A DNA stretch of 17,710 bases from DATFQE01 sp035264445 (GTDB lineage: Bacteria; Actinomycetota; Thermoleophilia; Gaiellales; Gaiellaceae). Shown piece by piece: positions 1-7,271 of this stretch. Both the position numbers and the translations under genes were made by a program. Position 1 is the first letter of the stretch. Every line of letters starts with the position of its first letter. Under the pieces are notes generated by a model that was not told the DNA's origin, did no database searches, and was given only the letters and a program-made list of their open reading frames with translations. The DNA lies in contig DATFQE010000097.1 in NCBI GenBank assembly GCA_035264445.1, positions 1-17,710 of the forward strand, given 5' to 3'.

Positions 1-796
1 CGATCCCCAGCACGAGCCCGGCGAAGGTCATCAGGAACCCGAGCGCGTAGAAGAAGACGAGCGGGTGGAAGTCGCGGATGACGTACTTCTCGCGCAGCCG
101 CCAGAGGAAGCCCTTCAGGAGCAGCCAGGAGATCCGCGGAACGACCGAGCGATACTTGATTCCCGACCGCTCGCCGACCCCGTAGATCGGCCGCGACGGG
201 AAGTCGCGAACCCGCGCGTTGACGACGTTGAGGTGCACGAGCATGTCGTTGGGAAAGCCGTAGCGACGGTAGATGCGGTCGAGGTCGAGCAGCGCGAGCG
301 TGTGGCGCCCAACCGCCGTGTAGCCCGACTGCGAGTCGGCCACGTGCCAGTAGCCGGACGCGATCTTGGTGAGCATCGACAGCACCGCGTTGCCGAGGTA
401 GCGCGTGCGCGGGATCAGCTCCCAGGCCTGGCCGGTGAAGAGCCGGTTGGCCTTCGCGTAGTCGACCTCGCCGCGCGCGACGGCTCGCACGAGCATGTCG
501 AGGTCGGCCGGGTCCATCTGGTTGTCGGCGGCCATGACGGCGACCACGTCGACGCCGTCGTCGAGCGCGCGCTTGTAGCCGCTGACGATCGCGGCGCCCA
601 CGCCCCCGCTCTTGTCGTGGCGGATGAGCGCGACGCGACTGTCCCTCCCTGCTGCGGCGGCCGTGCCGTCCTTCGACCCGTCGTCGACGACGTAGACGCG
701 GTCGACGAACTCGGGGATCCCGGCCAGCGTCGTGGGCAACAGACCCTCCTCGTCCCGCGCCGGAACGACGACCGCGACCTGCTTCCCGTCGAGCAT
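1..796 (-). CDS. DPM1-like glycosyltransferase family 2 (3' end cut by window edge)
   Basis: This is a polyprenyl-phosphate-mannose-synthase-like GT2 that would transfer a sugar from a nucleotide donor to a lipid carrier or growing glycan on the cytoplasmic membrane face. Visible over 265 residues are VVPARDEE (10-17), VDDGSKDGT (37-45), a metal-binding DXD-like AADNQMDP (89-96; many relatives have DGDGQMDP), the acceptor-loop motif DSQSGYTAV (154-162) and GFPNDMLV (180-187). A hydrophobic stretch begins near residue 244 (HPLVFFYALGF) and runs off the left edge, so one or more C-terminal membrane helices are expected. The ATG start lies 3 nt after the TAG of the chain-length gene and is in the same frame, so it is probably translated by re-initiation as the last visible gene of region C. 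The family is clear; donor and acceptor are not. Confidence 0.88.
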   Translation of the reverse strand, partial: MLDGKQVAVVVPARDEEGLLPTTLAGIPEFVDRVYVVDDGSKDGTAAAAGRDSRVALIRHDKSGGVGAAIVSGYKRALDDGVDVVAVMAADNQMDPADLDMLVRAVARGEVDYAKANRLFTGQAWELIPRTRYLGNAVLSMLTKIASGYWHVADSQSGYTAVGRHTLALLDLDRIYRRYGFPNDMLVHLNVVNARVRDFPSRPIYGVGERSGIKYRSVVPRISWLLLKGFLWRLREKYVIRDFHPLVFFYALGFLMTFAGLVLGI

Positions 797-799
797 CGC

Positions 800-1705
800 C
801 TACGCCAGGCGTCGGCGCGCGGCGACCGCGGGCCAGGCGACGGCCACGATCGCGCCGAGGAGCAGACCGATGATCCCGCCGACGACGGCCGAGTTCTGCG
901 GCGAGCGGGCCGTCGTCTTGACGGCGCCGGCCTGCTCGACGACGCGGGCCCGCTCGACCTCCTGCGCGAGCGCAACCTGCTGCGTGACCTCCTGGCGCTC
1001 CTCCTCGACGATCCCGCGGCGCTGCTCGGCGTTCTCGGTCTGGCTGACGAGCACGAGCTGTTCGAGCGGCGTCAGGCCCGGCTGATTTAGCGCACGGTCC
1101 TGCGCGCCGATCTTGCGTCCGAGCGAGCCGAGCTGGTCGTTGAGCACCTCGAGGCGGCGGTTGAGGCTGCGGATCTTCACGTCCACGTACGAGGACACCC
1201 GGCCGACGACGTCGTCCGAGAGCGAGTTCGCCGCGCACTCGGCCACGCGCGCCCGGTCGCCCTGGACTGCGAGCTCCACGAGCGGGTTCTGTCCCGGCAC
1301 GACGCGCCCGCGGGCGCCCGACGCGGTCACCGTCTGTGTCGAGACCTTTCCGCGCAGCCGGCCGACTCGCGTCCCGCACTTCGCGGCGGCGGCCTTCAAC
1401 GACGCCTCCGAGCGCGCGATCTGGCTGACGATGGTCGGGTTCGTGCCGAGCCCCTGGACGGGAGCGTTGCCGGTCGGAGAGAACGGCTGGCCGAGGTACA
1501 GCGTCGTCTCGGCGCGGTAGACGTCACCGCCGCCGACGGCCGCGATGTAGCCGAGGACGGCGCCGATCACGAGACCTGCGAGCGGAAGCCACCAGCGCGC
1601 CTGGAGCGCGCGCCAGTAGCGCCCGACGTCAATTTCTTGCTCGGCGTCGAGCTCCGGCTCGCTTCTTCTTTCGGGGCGGGTTCTTGGCTCGCTTCTGACG
1701 CTCAC
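800..1705 (-). CDS. Wzz-type chain-length determinant / polysaccharide co-polymerase
   Basis: The 301-residue protein has the Wzz layout: a charged cytoplasmic N-terminus, membrane helix 1 (about 39-57), an extracytoplasmic segment rich in predicted coiled coil (about 175-258, heptad-like and Glu/Gln/Arg-rich), and membrane helix 2 (about 273-293) followed by a short basic tail. Family members interact with the Wzy polymerase and set glycan length. There is no fused BY-kinase (no Walker A or Tyr-rich tail), and no partner kinase is visible. The GTG start at 1705 overlaps the upstream propeller gene by 77 nt. No later ATG, GTG or TTG precedes helix 1 (only a rare ATT just before DVGRYW), which supports the long overlap. 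A GAAAGGTAG-like sequence precedes the GTG. The stop is 3 nt before the GT2 start. Confidence 0.85.
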   Translation of the reverse strand: MSVRSEPRTRPERRSEPELDAEQEIDVGRYWRALQARWWLPLAGLVIGAVLGYIAAVGGGDVYRAETTLYLGQPFSPTGNAPVQGLGTNPTIVSQIARSEASLKAAAAKCGTRVGRLRGKVSTQTVTASGARGRVVPGQNPLVELAVQGDRARVAECAANSLSDDVVGRVSSYVDVKIRSLNRRLEVLNDQLGSLGRKIGAQDRALNQPGLTPLEQLVLVSQTENAEQRRGIVEEERQEVTQQVALAQEVERARVVEQAGAVKTTARSPQNSAVVGGIIGLLLGAIVAVAWPAVAARRRLA

Positions 1706-2966
1706 GAGCGGCCGACTCTACCTTTCCCCGTTCGCCAAGGGCATACAGCCGGGCATGGCCTACAAGGTAGATGCGGTCGGCGTCGGCGACGACGGGGGAG
1801 TACTTCCCGTCAGGCCAATCCCACACGCGCCGGCCCGTGCGAACGTCCAATCCGTACGTCCGCCCTTTCAACGTCGCGAAGTAGACGATGCGGCCGATGA
1901 TCGTGGCCGAGCCCGAGATCGGCCCGTTCGCCTTGAACTGCCACTTGACGTCGCCGGTGGCCGCGTCGAACGCATAGAACCGACCGTTGTAGGAGCCGAC
2001 GTACACGCTCTCGCCGTAGACCGCGGGCGAGCCGTAGACGAAGTCGCCGGTGTTGTGCGACCACCGCAGCTTCCCGGTCGCGGCTCCGAAGGAATAGACC
2101 TTGCCGTCCGTCGCGCCGATGTAGACGCGGCCGTAGGCGACCGCTGGAGTCGAGTAGAAGCGCCCGCGCGGGCCGAGCCGCTGCTGTGCCTTCGCCCGCC
2201 AGATCAGCTTGCCGGTCACGGCGTGCAGGGCATAGACGCGGTGGTCGTAGGAGCCGACGTAGACGCGGTTCGAGGCGAGCGCGAGGGCGCCCTTGATGTC
2301 GCCTTTCGTCCGGAACGTCCACTTGAGCTTGCCGGTGCGCGCGACGTAGCAGTAGACGACGCCGCGCCAGTCGCCGACGTAGAGCAGACCGCGCCAGAGC
2401 AGTGGCGACGACTCACTCGGGCCGATCTCCTTGCGCCAGCGGACCTTGCCGTTGCCGGCCGCGAGCGCGACCAGCTCGCCCGTGAGTCCCTGCTTCCGTT
2501 TGCGGTTGCACGGCGGCCGGTTGAGGAAGGCCATGTAGACCGTCCCGCCGCGGAGCCCCGGCGAGGCAGCGACGCAGCGGCGCGCCCTGTAACGCCACGC
2601 GCGCTTGCCGGTCCGCGCGTTGACCGCGAACAGCGTTCCGGCGGAGTTGGCGAAGAAGAGACGTCCATGTCCGATCGCGGGCGGGAACTCGAGCAGGGTC
2701 TTCGCGCGGAAGCGCCAGAGACCGACGTACGGCGGTCGGTGTCGGTACGGCGATATGTGCAGGCGGCGCTCGTCGTACGCGAACATCGGCCAGGGAAGGT
2801 CGGGCTTCGCGACCGGCTCGGGCTCCGGGGCTTCTGTGGTGACGAACTCGACGGTCGACGAACCGCGGACGTCGCGGCTCTGGTGCTCGCGGATCAGGGC
2901 GTACGCGAGGATCGCGCCGCCGCCGAGCAGGAGCACGGCCGCGAGCGCCGCGAGGGCCTTCTTCAC
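1629..2966 (-). CDS. Signal-anchored PQQ-like (BamB-like) beta-propeller protein with polybasic C-terminal tail
   Basis: The 445-residue protein starts with a signal anchor (MKKALAALAAVLLLGGGAILAYALI, helix about 4-24), a Pro/Glu-rich linker (43-58) and then at least seven PQQ-like blades ending in Gly-Lys-x-x-Trp signatures at about TGKRAW 119, NGKVRW 172, TGKLKW 211, TGKLIW 251, TGKLRW 297, TGDVKW 337 and TGRRVW 377. Such propellers are usually binding scaffolds; nothing here suggests a quinoprotein dehydrogenase active site. Cys131, Cys153 and Cys206 could form a disulfide outside the cell. Residues 421-445 are strongly basic and lie mostly in the part overlapping the chain-length gene. 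The GTG start overlaps the upstream TGA by 4 nt (GTGA). The protein is collinear in sequence with the product of the gene just upstream, indicating tandem duplication. Exact role unknown; a polysaccharide-export accessory is inferred from context. Confidence 0.85.
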   Translation of the reverse strand: MKKALAALAAVLLLGGGAILAYALIREHQSRDVRGSSTVEFVTTEAPEPEPVAKPDLPWPMFAYDERRLHISPYRHRPPYVGLWRFRAKTLLEFPPAIGHGRLFFANSAGTLFAVNARTGKRAWRYRARRCVAASPGLRGGTVYMAFLNRPPCNRKRKQGLTGELVALAAGNGKVRWRKEIGPSESSPLLWRGLLYVGDWRGVVYCYVARTGKLKWTFRTKGDIKGALALASNRVYVGSYDHRVYALHAVTGKLIWRAKAQQRLGPRGRFYSTPAVAYGRVYIGATDGKVYSFGAATGKLRWSHNTGDFVYGSPAVYGESVYVGSYNGRFYAFDAATGDVKWQFKANGPISGSATIIGRIVYFATLKGRTYGLDVRTGRRVWDWPDGKYSPVVADADRIYLVGHARLYALGERGKVESAARERQKRAKNPPRKKKRAGARRRARN

Positions 2967-4333
2967 CGCCGCGCGGCGACCGCGTACAGGCGCGAGTAGC
3001 CGTGCAGCAGGAGCCGCGACCCGTTGCCCGAGACCGGCACGTACTCGCCGTGCGGGAAGCGGAAGAGAACACGGCCGTTGCGGGCGTCGGCGCCGACCAT
3101 GCTCCCGTGTGTCGAGCCGGCGTACGCGACCTTGTCGACCACGACGGCGGCGCCGGAGACCGGTCCCCCCGCCCCGACCGACCAGAGCACGCGTCCGCTA
3201 CGGGCGTTGACGCCGTACAGCCGGCCGTTGTACGAGCCGAAGAAGACGCGTCCTCCCCACGCAGCCGGCGACGAGTACACGTACGAGCCGGTGTGGAGAC
3301 GCCAGAGGTAGCGGCCGCCGGTGGAGAATGCGGTCAACGAGCCGCCCGTCGAGGACGGGACGAAGACGCGGCCCGAGGCGAGCGCCGGCGTCCCGTAGAT
3401 CCGGCCGCCGACCGACCGGGCCCACGAGAGGCGGCCGTTGCCCAGTGCAATCGAGCGGACGTAGCCGCCGTAGTCGCCGATGTACAGGCTGCGGCCGGCG
3501 ATTGCGGCGCTCGACGTGATCTTGAAGCCGGCGCGGTGCGTCCAGCGCACGCTCCGCCGCTTGAGGTCGAGCGCGTAGACGACGCCGTTCCAGGCGCCGA
3601 AGTAGTCGACCCCGTTGCGGACGATCGGCGAGGACTCGATCGGCGAGCCGATGTACTTCCGCCAGAGCACGCGGCCGTTGTCGCGGTTCAGCACCCAGAC
3701 GCCGCCGCGCATCCCGTGCACGACTACCCGATCGCCGACGACGGCGGGCGAGGCAGCCATCACGCTGTCCGTGCGGCGACGCCATACGACCTTGCCGCCG
3801 CGCATCTCGATCGCCCACACGTAGCCGCGCTGGTTCGAGACGTAGGCGACGCCCTCCGAGACGACCGCCGGGAACTCGACCAGCGAGCCGACTCCGCGGC
3901 TCCAGACGACTCGGAACGGCGGCCTGACGCGAATCCTCGTCTGGGCCTGCGTCCGTTGCGGCGTGACGCCGTACATCGGCCACTGGAGCGACCGGCGGTA
4001 GATCCGGACCGTGTTCTGACGCCGGCGTTGGAAGGGGACGCGGACCCTCCGCGCGAGGTAGCCGGGCGCCTCGACTCGCACGGGCAGCGGCGCCAGGCGG
4101 CGGATCCGCAGCGTCGAGAGGCCCTTGCGATTGGCGCGATCCTTGACGCGGCCTACGCGCGCGACCGCGGTCTTCACCCGCCTGCCGGTATCGCCGTCGA
4201 CCGCGACGACGTAGACCTTCACGCGCTTCGGCCGCGCGGGCGCGGCCTGTTTCGCGGTCGTCGACGTCGTAGTCGTCGTCGAATCGTCCCCGGGCTCGAG
4301 CTGGGTCAGCGCGCAGCCTGCGACGAGGCCCAC
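2963..4333 (-). CDS. PQQ-like beta-propeller lipoprotein with N-terminal carboxypeptidase-regulatory-like domain (true start probably upstream, near 4363)
   Basis: From the GTG at 4333 the product is 456 residues, but this leaves only six residues before a lipobox (LVAGC, Cys7), too short for a signal peptide. Reading back in frame to ATT 4363 (or CTG 4366) gives MLRAAALLALVGLVAGC, a complete lipoprotein signal with Cys17. After the lipobox comes a Thr-rich linker (19-26, encoded by GTC-rich DNA at 4256-4279), then a small beta-sandwich-like domain (about 38-113) with DGDTGRRVKTAVARVG and VEAPGYLARRVRV, resembling carboxypeptidase-regulatory or PEGA domains. About seven PQQ-like blades follow (115-456; turns at NGRVLW 219, NGRLSW 299, SGRVLW 379, NGRVLF 419). 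It is a paralogue of the next gene, with which it overlaps by 4 nt. It is predicted to sit on the outer face of the membrane; ligand unknown. Confidence 0.85.
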   Translation of the reverse strand: MGLVAGCALTQLEPGDDSTTTTTSTTAKQAAPARPKRVKVYVVAVDGDTGRRVKTAVARVGRVKDRANRKGLSTLRIRRLAPLPVRVEAPGYLARRVRVPFQRRRQNTVRIYRRSLQWPMYGVTPQRTQAQTRIRVRPPFRVVWSRGVGSLVEFPAVVSEGVAYVSNQRGYVWAIEMRGGKVVWRRRTDSVMAASPAVVGDRVVVHGMRGGVWVLNRDNGRVLWRKYIGSPIESSPIVRNGVDYFGAWNGVVYALDLKRRSVRWTHRAGFKITSSAAIAGRSLYIGDYGGYVRSIALGNGRLSWARSVGGRIYGTPALASGRVFVPSSTGGSLTAFSTGGRYLWRLHTGSYVYSSPAAWGGRVFFGSYNGRLYGVNARSGRVLWSVGAGGPVSGAAVVVDKVAYAGSTHGSMVGADARNGRVLFRFPHGEYVPVSGNGSRLLLHGYSRLYAVAARR

Positions 4334-4362
4334 GAGGGCCAGCAGTGCAGCGGCCCTGAGAA

Positions 4363-5367
4363 TCAGGCTTCCCCTGGCTCGCTTGCGATCGGCTCTGGGA
4401 GCTCCTCGGCGAACGGTTCGAGCGTACCGGCGTCCCCGGCCGTCAAACAGAGGTGCGAGAAGAACCGCGTCATCAGGACGCCCTCGCGGAACTCGCCGAG
4501 CCGCGGCTCAGGCTGTTCGCCGTTCGCGAGCTCCATGGCCAGGTCGGGGTAGCCGCCCCCCGCCGCGAGCGGGAGCGGAAAGCCGCCGCCGAAGCGGGGA
4601 TTGACGTCCGTGACCTGGTGCGTCCCGTCCGGCTCGCGGAAGCACTGCACGTTCGCGGGGCCCCAGATGGGGAGTGCCTCCGCCACCGCGCGGCCGTACT
4701 CGATCAGGTCCCAGTCCTTGATCGTCATGCCCTTGATCGATTCGCCGCCCTTCGACTCGATCATCGTCCGCGGGATGGCGTTCAGGCAGCGCCCGTCGAA
4801 GTCGCAGAAGACGTCGATCGAGAACTCCTCTCCGCGGCAGCAGGCCTGGACGAACGAGGCCGCGGTCACGCGCTTGGTGTAGAAGTCGAGCTCCTCGCGG
4901 TCGTGTGCGCGGAAGATGTTGCGGCTGCCGAAGCCGCGGCGCGCCTTGACGAGCACGGGGTAGGCGACGTCGTCGGGCACCTCTTCGGGCAGCCAGCTCG
5001 GCGGCGACGGGATCCCGCGCGACTGGAAGAACGTATGCGCGAGGTACTTGTCGGCGGTCATGCGGACGACGTCGAGGGCCGGCAGGAGAACGACCGCGCC
5101 GAGCTCCTCACGGGCGCCCACGAGCTGCTCGTGGTCGAGGTCGGTCAGCGGGACGATCAGCCGGATGTCGTGGGCGAGGACGAGGTCGCGGATCGCGTCC
5201 ACGTAGCCCGGGTCGTCGACGCGCGGCACGATCGCGTAGCGGTCGGCGTGGTAGAGCGCCGGCGCGAGCGTGTTGATGTCGGCGGCGATCGTCGTGGCGC
5301 CGGCGCGCGCGAACGCGGACACGATGTCGACGCGCTGTCCCGCGCACGTGAAGAGGACGGGGGTCAC
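4363..5367 (-). CDS. ATP-grasp ligase, CarB-like type (first gene of region C)
   Basis: The 334-residue protein has a pre-ATP-grasp Rossmann-like domain (MTPVLFTCAGQRVDIVSAF at 1-19, the usual opening of this family), then an ATP-grasp fold: Lys107 after MTA, the VKARRGFGSRNI glycine-rich loop (140-151), acidic residues in CRGEEFSIDVF (177-187), and the metal/ATP site TDVNPRFGGGF (253-263) with Asp254, Asn256 and Arg258. ATP-grasp enzymes join a carboxylate to an amine (or similar nucleophile) through an acyl-phosphate. The substrates cannot be read from sequence; in glycan loci an amino-acid or amide decoration of a sugar is plausible. The GTG start lies 8 nt after a TACCCT -10-like box, suggesting a leaderless mRNA. 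Its TGA overlaps the probable ATT start of the lipoprotein gene. It is clearly different in sequence from the second ATP-grasp protein further right. Confidence 0.87.
   Translation of the reverse strand: MTPVLFTCAGQRVDIVSAFARAGATTIAADINTLAPALYHADRYAIVPRVDDPGYVDAIRDLVLAHDIRLIVPLTDLDHEQLVGAREELGAVVLLPALDVVRMTADKYLAHTFFQSRGIPSPPSWLPEEVPDDVAYPVLVKARRGFGSRNIFRAHDREELDFYTKRVTAASFVQACCRGEEFSIDVFCDFDGRCLNAIPRTMIESKGGESIKGMTIKDWDLIEYGRAVAEALPIWGPANVQCFREPDGTHQVTDVNPRFGGGFPLPLAAGGGYPDLAMELANGEQPEPRLGEFREGVLMTRFFSHLCLTAGDAGTLEPFAEELPEPIASEPGEA
4370..4375 (-). promoter_or_regulatory. Shine-Dalgarno AGGGGA supporting an ATT (or CTG) start for the propeller lipoprotein
   Basis: On the minus strand AGGGGA is followed by AGCCTG and then ATT at 4363. 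The 6-nt spacing to ATT is near ideal; spacing to the alternative CTG at 4366 is 3 nt, and to the GTG at 4333 it is 36 nt, which is far too long. The upstream ATP-grasp stop and the ATT share a base (TGATT), the geometry of a TGATG coupling site with the last base of ATG changed. Confidence 0.55.
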
Positions 5368-5375
5368 CGCGCCAG

Positions 5376-5404
5376 AGGGTAGCCGCGGACGAGACCGCTG
5401 TGGA
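5376..5404 (-). promoter_or_regulatory. Candidate leaderless promoter for region C
   Basis: On the minus strand a -35-like TCCACA (5404-5399, four of six matches to TTGACA) is followed after 17 nt by a -10-like TACCCT (5381-5376). Eight nt separate the -10 box from the GTG at 5367, so transcription would begin at or very near the start codon. This is common in actinobacteria. No good Shine-Dalgarno precedes this GTG, which fits. The call is by eye from consensus. Confidence 0.4.
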
Positions 5405-5432
5405 GATCGCGAGCTGGCTGCGACGCGACGAG

Positions 5433-5451
5433 CGTTACCGAATCCGTAACG
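5433..5451. promoter_or_regulatory. 19-nt near-palindrome, possible operator upstream of region C
   Basis: CGTTACCGAATCCGTAACG has 6-bp perfect outer arms (CGTTAC / GTAACG) and an inner GA/TC match, with only one mismatched pair around a central A. It lies about 29 nt upstream of the candidate -35 box, a position suited to a dimeric regulator. It could also form a weak hairpin in a read-through transcript. Confidence 0.35.
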
Positions 5452-5476
5452 AGGGCCTCACATTCGTTCCACAGCA

Positions 5477-5541
5477 CCAGTGGGGGCACCGGAATCCCGC
5501 ACTCCGAGGTGCGGGCAGCCTGCGTGACAAGGGGGTCACGC
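5477..5541. repeat. Three tandem GC-rich hairpins in the 190-bp gap 5368-5557
   Basis: Three inverted repeats sit almost back to back: CCAGTG-GGGG-CACCGG at 5477-5492 (6 bp with one wobble), CCCGCAC-TCCGAG-GTGCGGG at 5496-5515 (7 bp perfect), and GCGTGAC-AAGGGG-GTCACGC at 5522-5541 (7 bp perfect). All loops are 4-6 nt. They follow the stop of the phosphoglycosyl transferase on the minus strand. No U-run follows any of them on either strand, so they are not classical intrinsic terminators. They may stabilise the 3' end of the region B mRNA, or slow or stop polymerase before region C. Confidence 0.5.
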
Positions 5542-5557
5542 CTTCATCACGGAACCG

Positions 5558-6132
<575 letters not shown>

Positions 6133-6136
<4 letters not shown>

Positions 6137-7260
6137 CGTGTCCCTTCGGCCTTCTCCCAGACGGCCGGGACGCCGTGCCGCAGGTAGCCGGCGAGCGAGA
6201 CGACCGTCGCCCAGGTCACGAGCACGTAGTAGTACGCGAGCGCCGCGCCCGGAGCGCGAATTCCCTGCCTGCCCGCCACCGCGAGCGCCAGCAACGCCGC
6301 CTGCTTGGCGAGCGCCACGTCGTAGACGCGCCGGCGTCCGAGCAGCGCGACGTTCGCGGCGAGCACGCCGACGTGCAGGAGCCCCGTCGCGTAACGCAGC
6401 ACGCGGTGCGACAGGAGCTCCACGAGGTAGACGCGGTCGACGTCGCGCAGCATTCCCCCGCGCAGCGTGATCAGCCAGCAGTGCTCGAACATGCGCACCT
6501 TGCGCCGGTACTCGTCCTCGAGGTCGCGCGACGGCTTCTCGACGGAGATCGCCTCCGGCTCGTAGACCGCCCGCCTGCCGCGCTGCACCATCAGGTACGG
6601 CAACGCAAGGTCGTGCCCGAAGCGCGGATCGACGTCGACGTAGTCCTCGCGCCGCACCGCGTAGATCGGGCCGTTGCCGCCCGTAACCGAGCCGAGCTGC
6701 GACTCCTGCTCTCGGAGCCAGAGCTCGAAGGCCCAGTACGCGCCCTCGCGGTTGGTGCCGTCGGCGTCGGCGTACGTCGCCCGTCCCGTCACGTAGGCGA
6801 CATCGGGGTCGCCGAAGCTGCGGACGAGCTTGCGCAGCGAATCGGGGGGCCAGGTCGAATTGGCGTCGGAGAAGGCGAGGATCTCGCTGCCCGTCTCGCG
6901 GACTGCCAGGTTCTGGGCGGCAACCTTCCCGCCGCGCGGCGCCTTGACGAGACGGACACGGGAGTCGCGCGCCGCGATCGCCTCGACGAGCTCGTCCGTC
7001 CGATCCTCCGAGGCGTCGGAGGCGACGACCACCTCGAGCTTCCCGGCGGGGTAGTCCAGCTGGAGGAGGTTGTCGACGCGCCGCTCGATCACGTCCTCCT
7101 CGTCGTGGGCCGCGACGATGACGCTGACGGACGGCTCGCCGTCGCCCCGCCGAACCGGACGCGGTCGCAGCCGTGCGGCCGCCGCCGCGGCGAGCGGATA
7201 GCCGACGTGCGTCCAGGCGAGCGCGGTTGCGCCGCCCCAGAAGACGATCCGAGCGAACAC
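6133..7260 (-). CDS. Membrane-associated glycosyltransferase family 2
   Basis: The 375-residue protein has an N-terminal hydrophobic helix (about 5-29), a GT2 catalytic domain and two or three C-terminal helices (about 293-308, 317-331 and 340-359), a layout like polysaccharide synthase-type GT2 enzymes. Motifs are VSVIVAAHDEE (45-55), a DXD-like SDANSTW (131-137), TGGNGPIYAVRRED (193-206), HDLALP (216-221, where most relatives have EDxxLP) and RRKVRMFEH (252-260) in place of the QxxRW motif of processive synthases. The absent QxxRW argues against cellulose- or hyaluronan-type processive synthesis. The GTG start lies 11 nt after the upstream TAG. It likely adds one residue of the lipid-linked repeat unit; specificity is unknown. 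Confidence 0.88.
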
Positions 7261-7271
7261 CGGCGGCGACT

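Noticed and set aside
65..1090. Long plus-strand open frame opposite the GT2 and Wzz genes
   Set aside because: Arg/Asp/Val-rich low-complexity translation with no recognisable motif. It mirrors the codon bias of the minus-strand genes. Similar plus-strand frames at 3002-4552, 4453-5382, 9035-10585, 11216-12907 and 15092-16294 were rejected for the same reason.
1629..4333. Propellers as PQQ-dependent dehydrogenases or as true BamB
   Set aside because: There is no sign of a dehydrogenase active site, and BamB functions with the outer-membrane BamA, for which nothing here gives evidence. Only the repeat family is claimed.
5430..5520. Possible tRNA, suggested by a TTCG/AATCC-like stretch and stems
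   Set aside because: No acceptor stem, anticodon arm or T-arm can be assembled in the right order and spacing.
5477..5541. Hairpins as intrinsic (Rho-independent) terminators
   Set aside because: No run of U follows any stem on either strand, so they are reported as structured repeats only.
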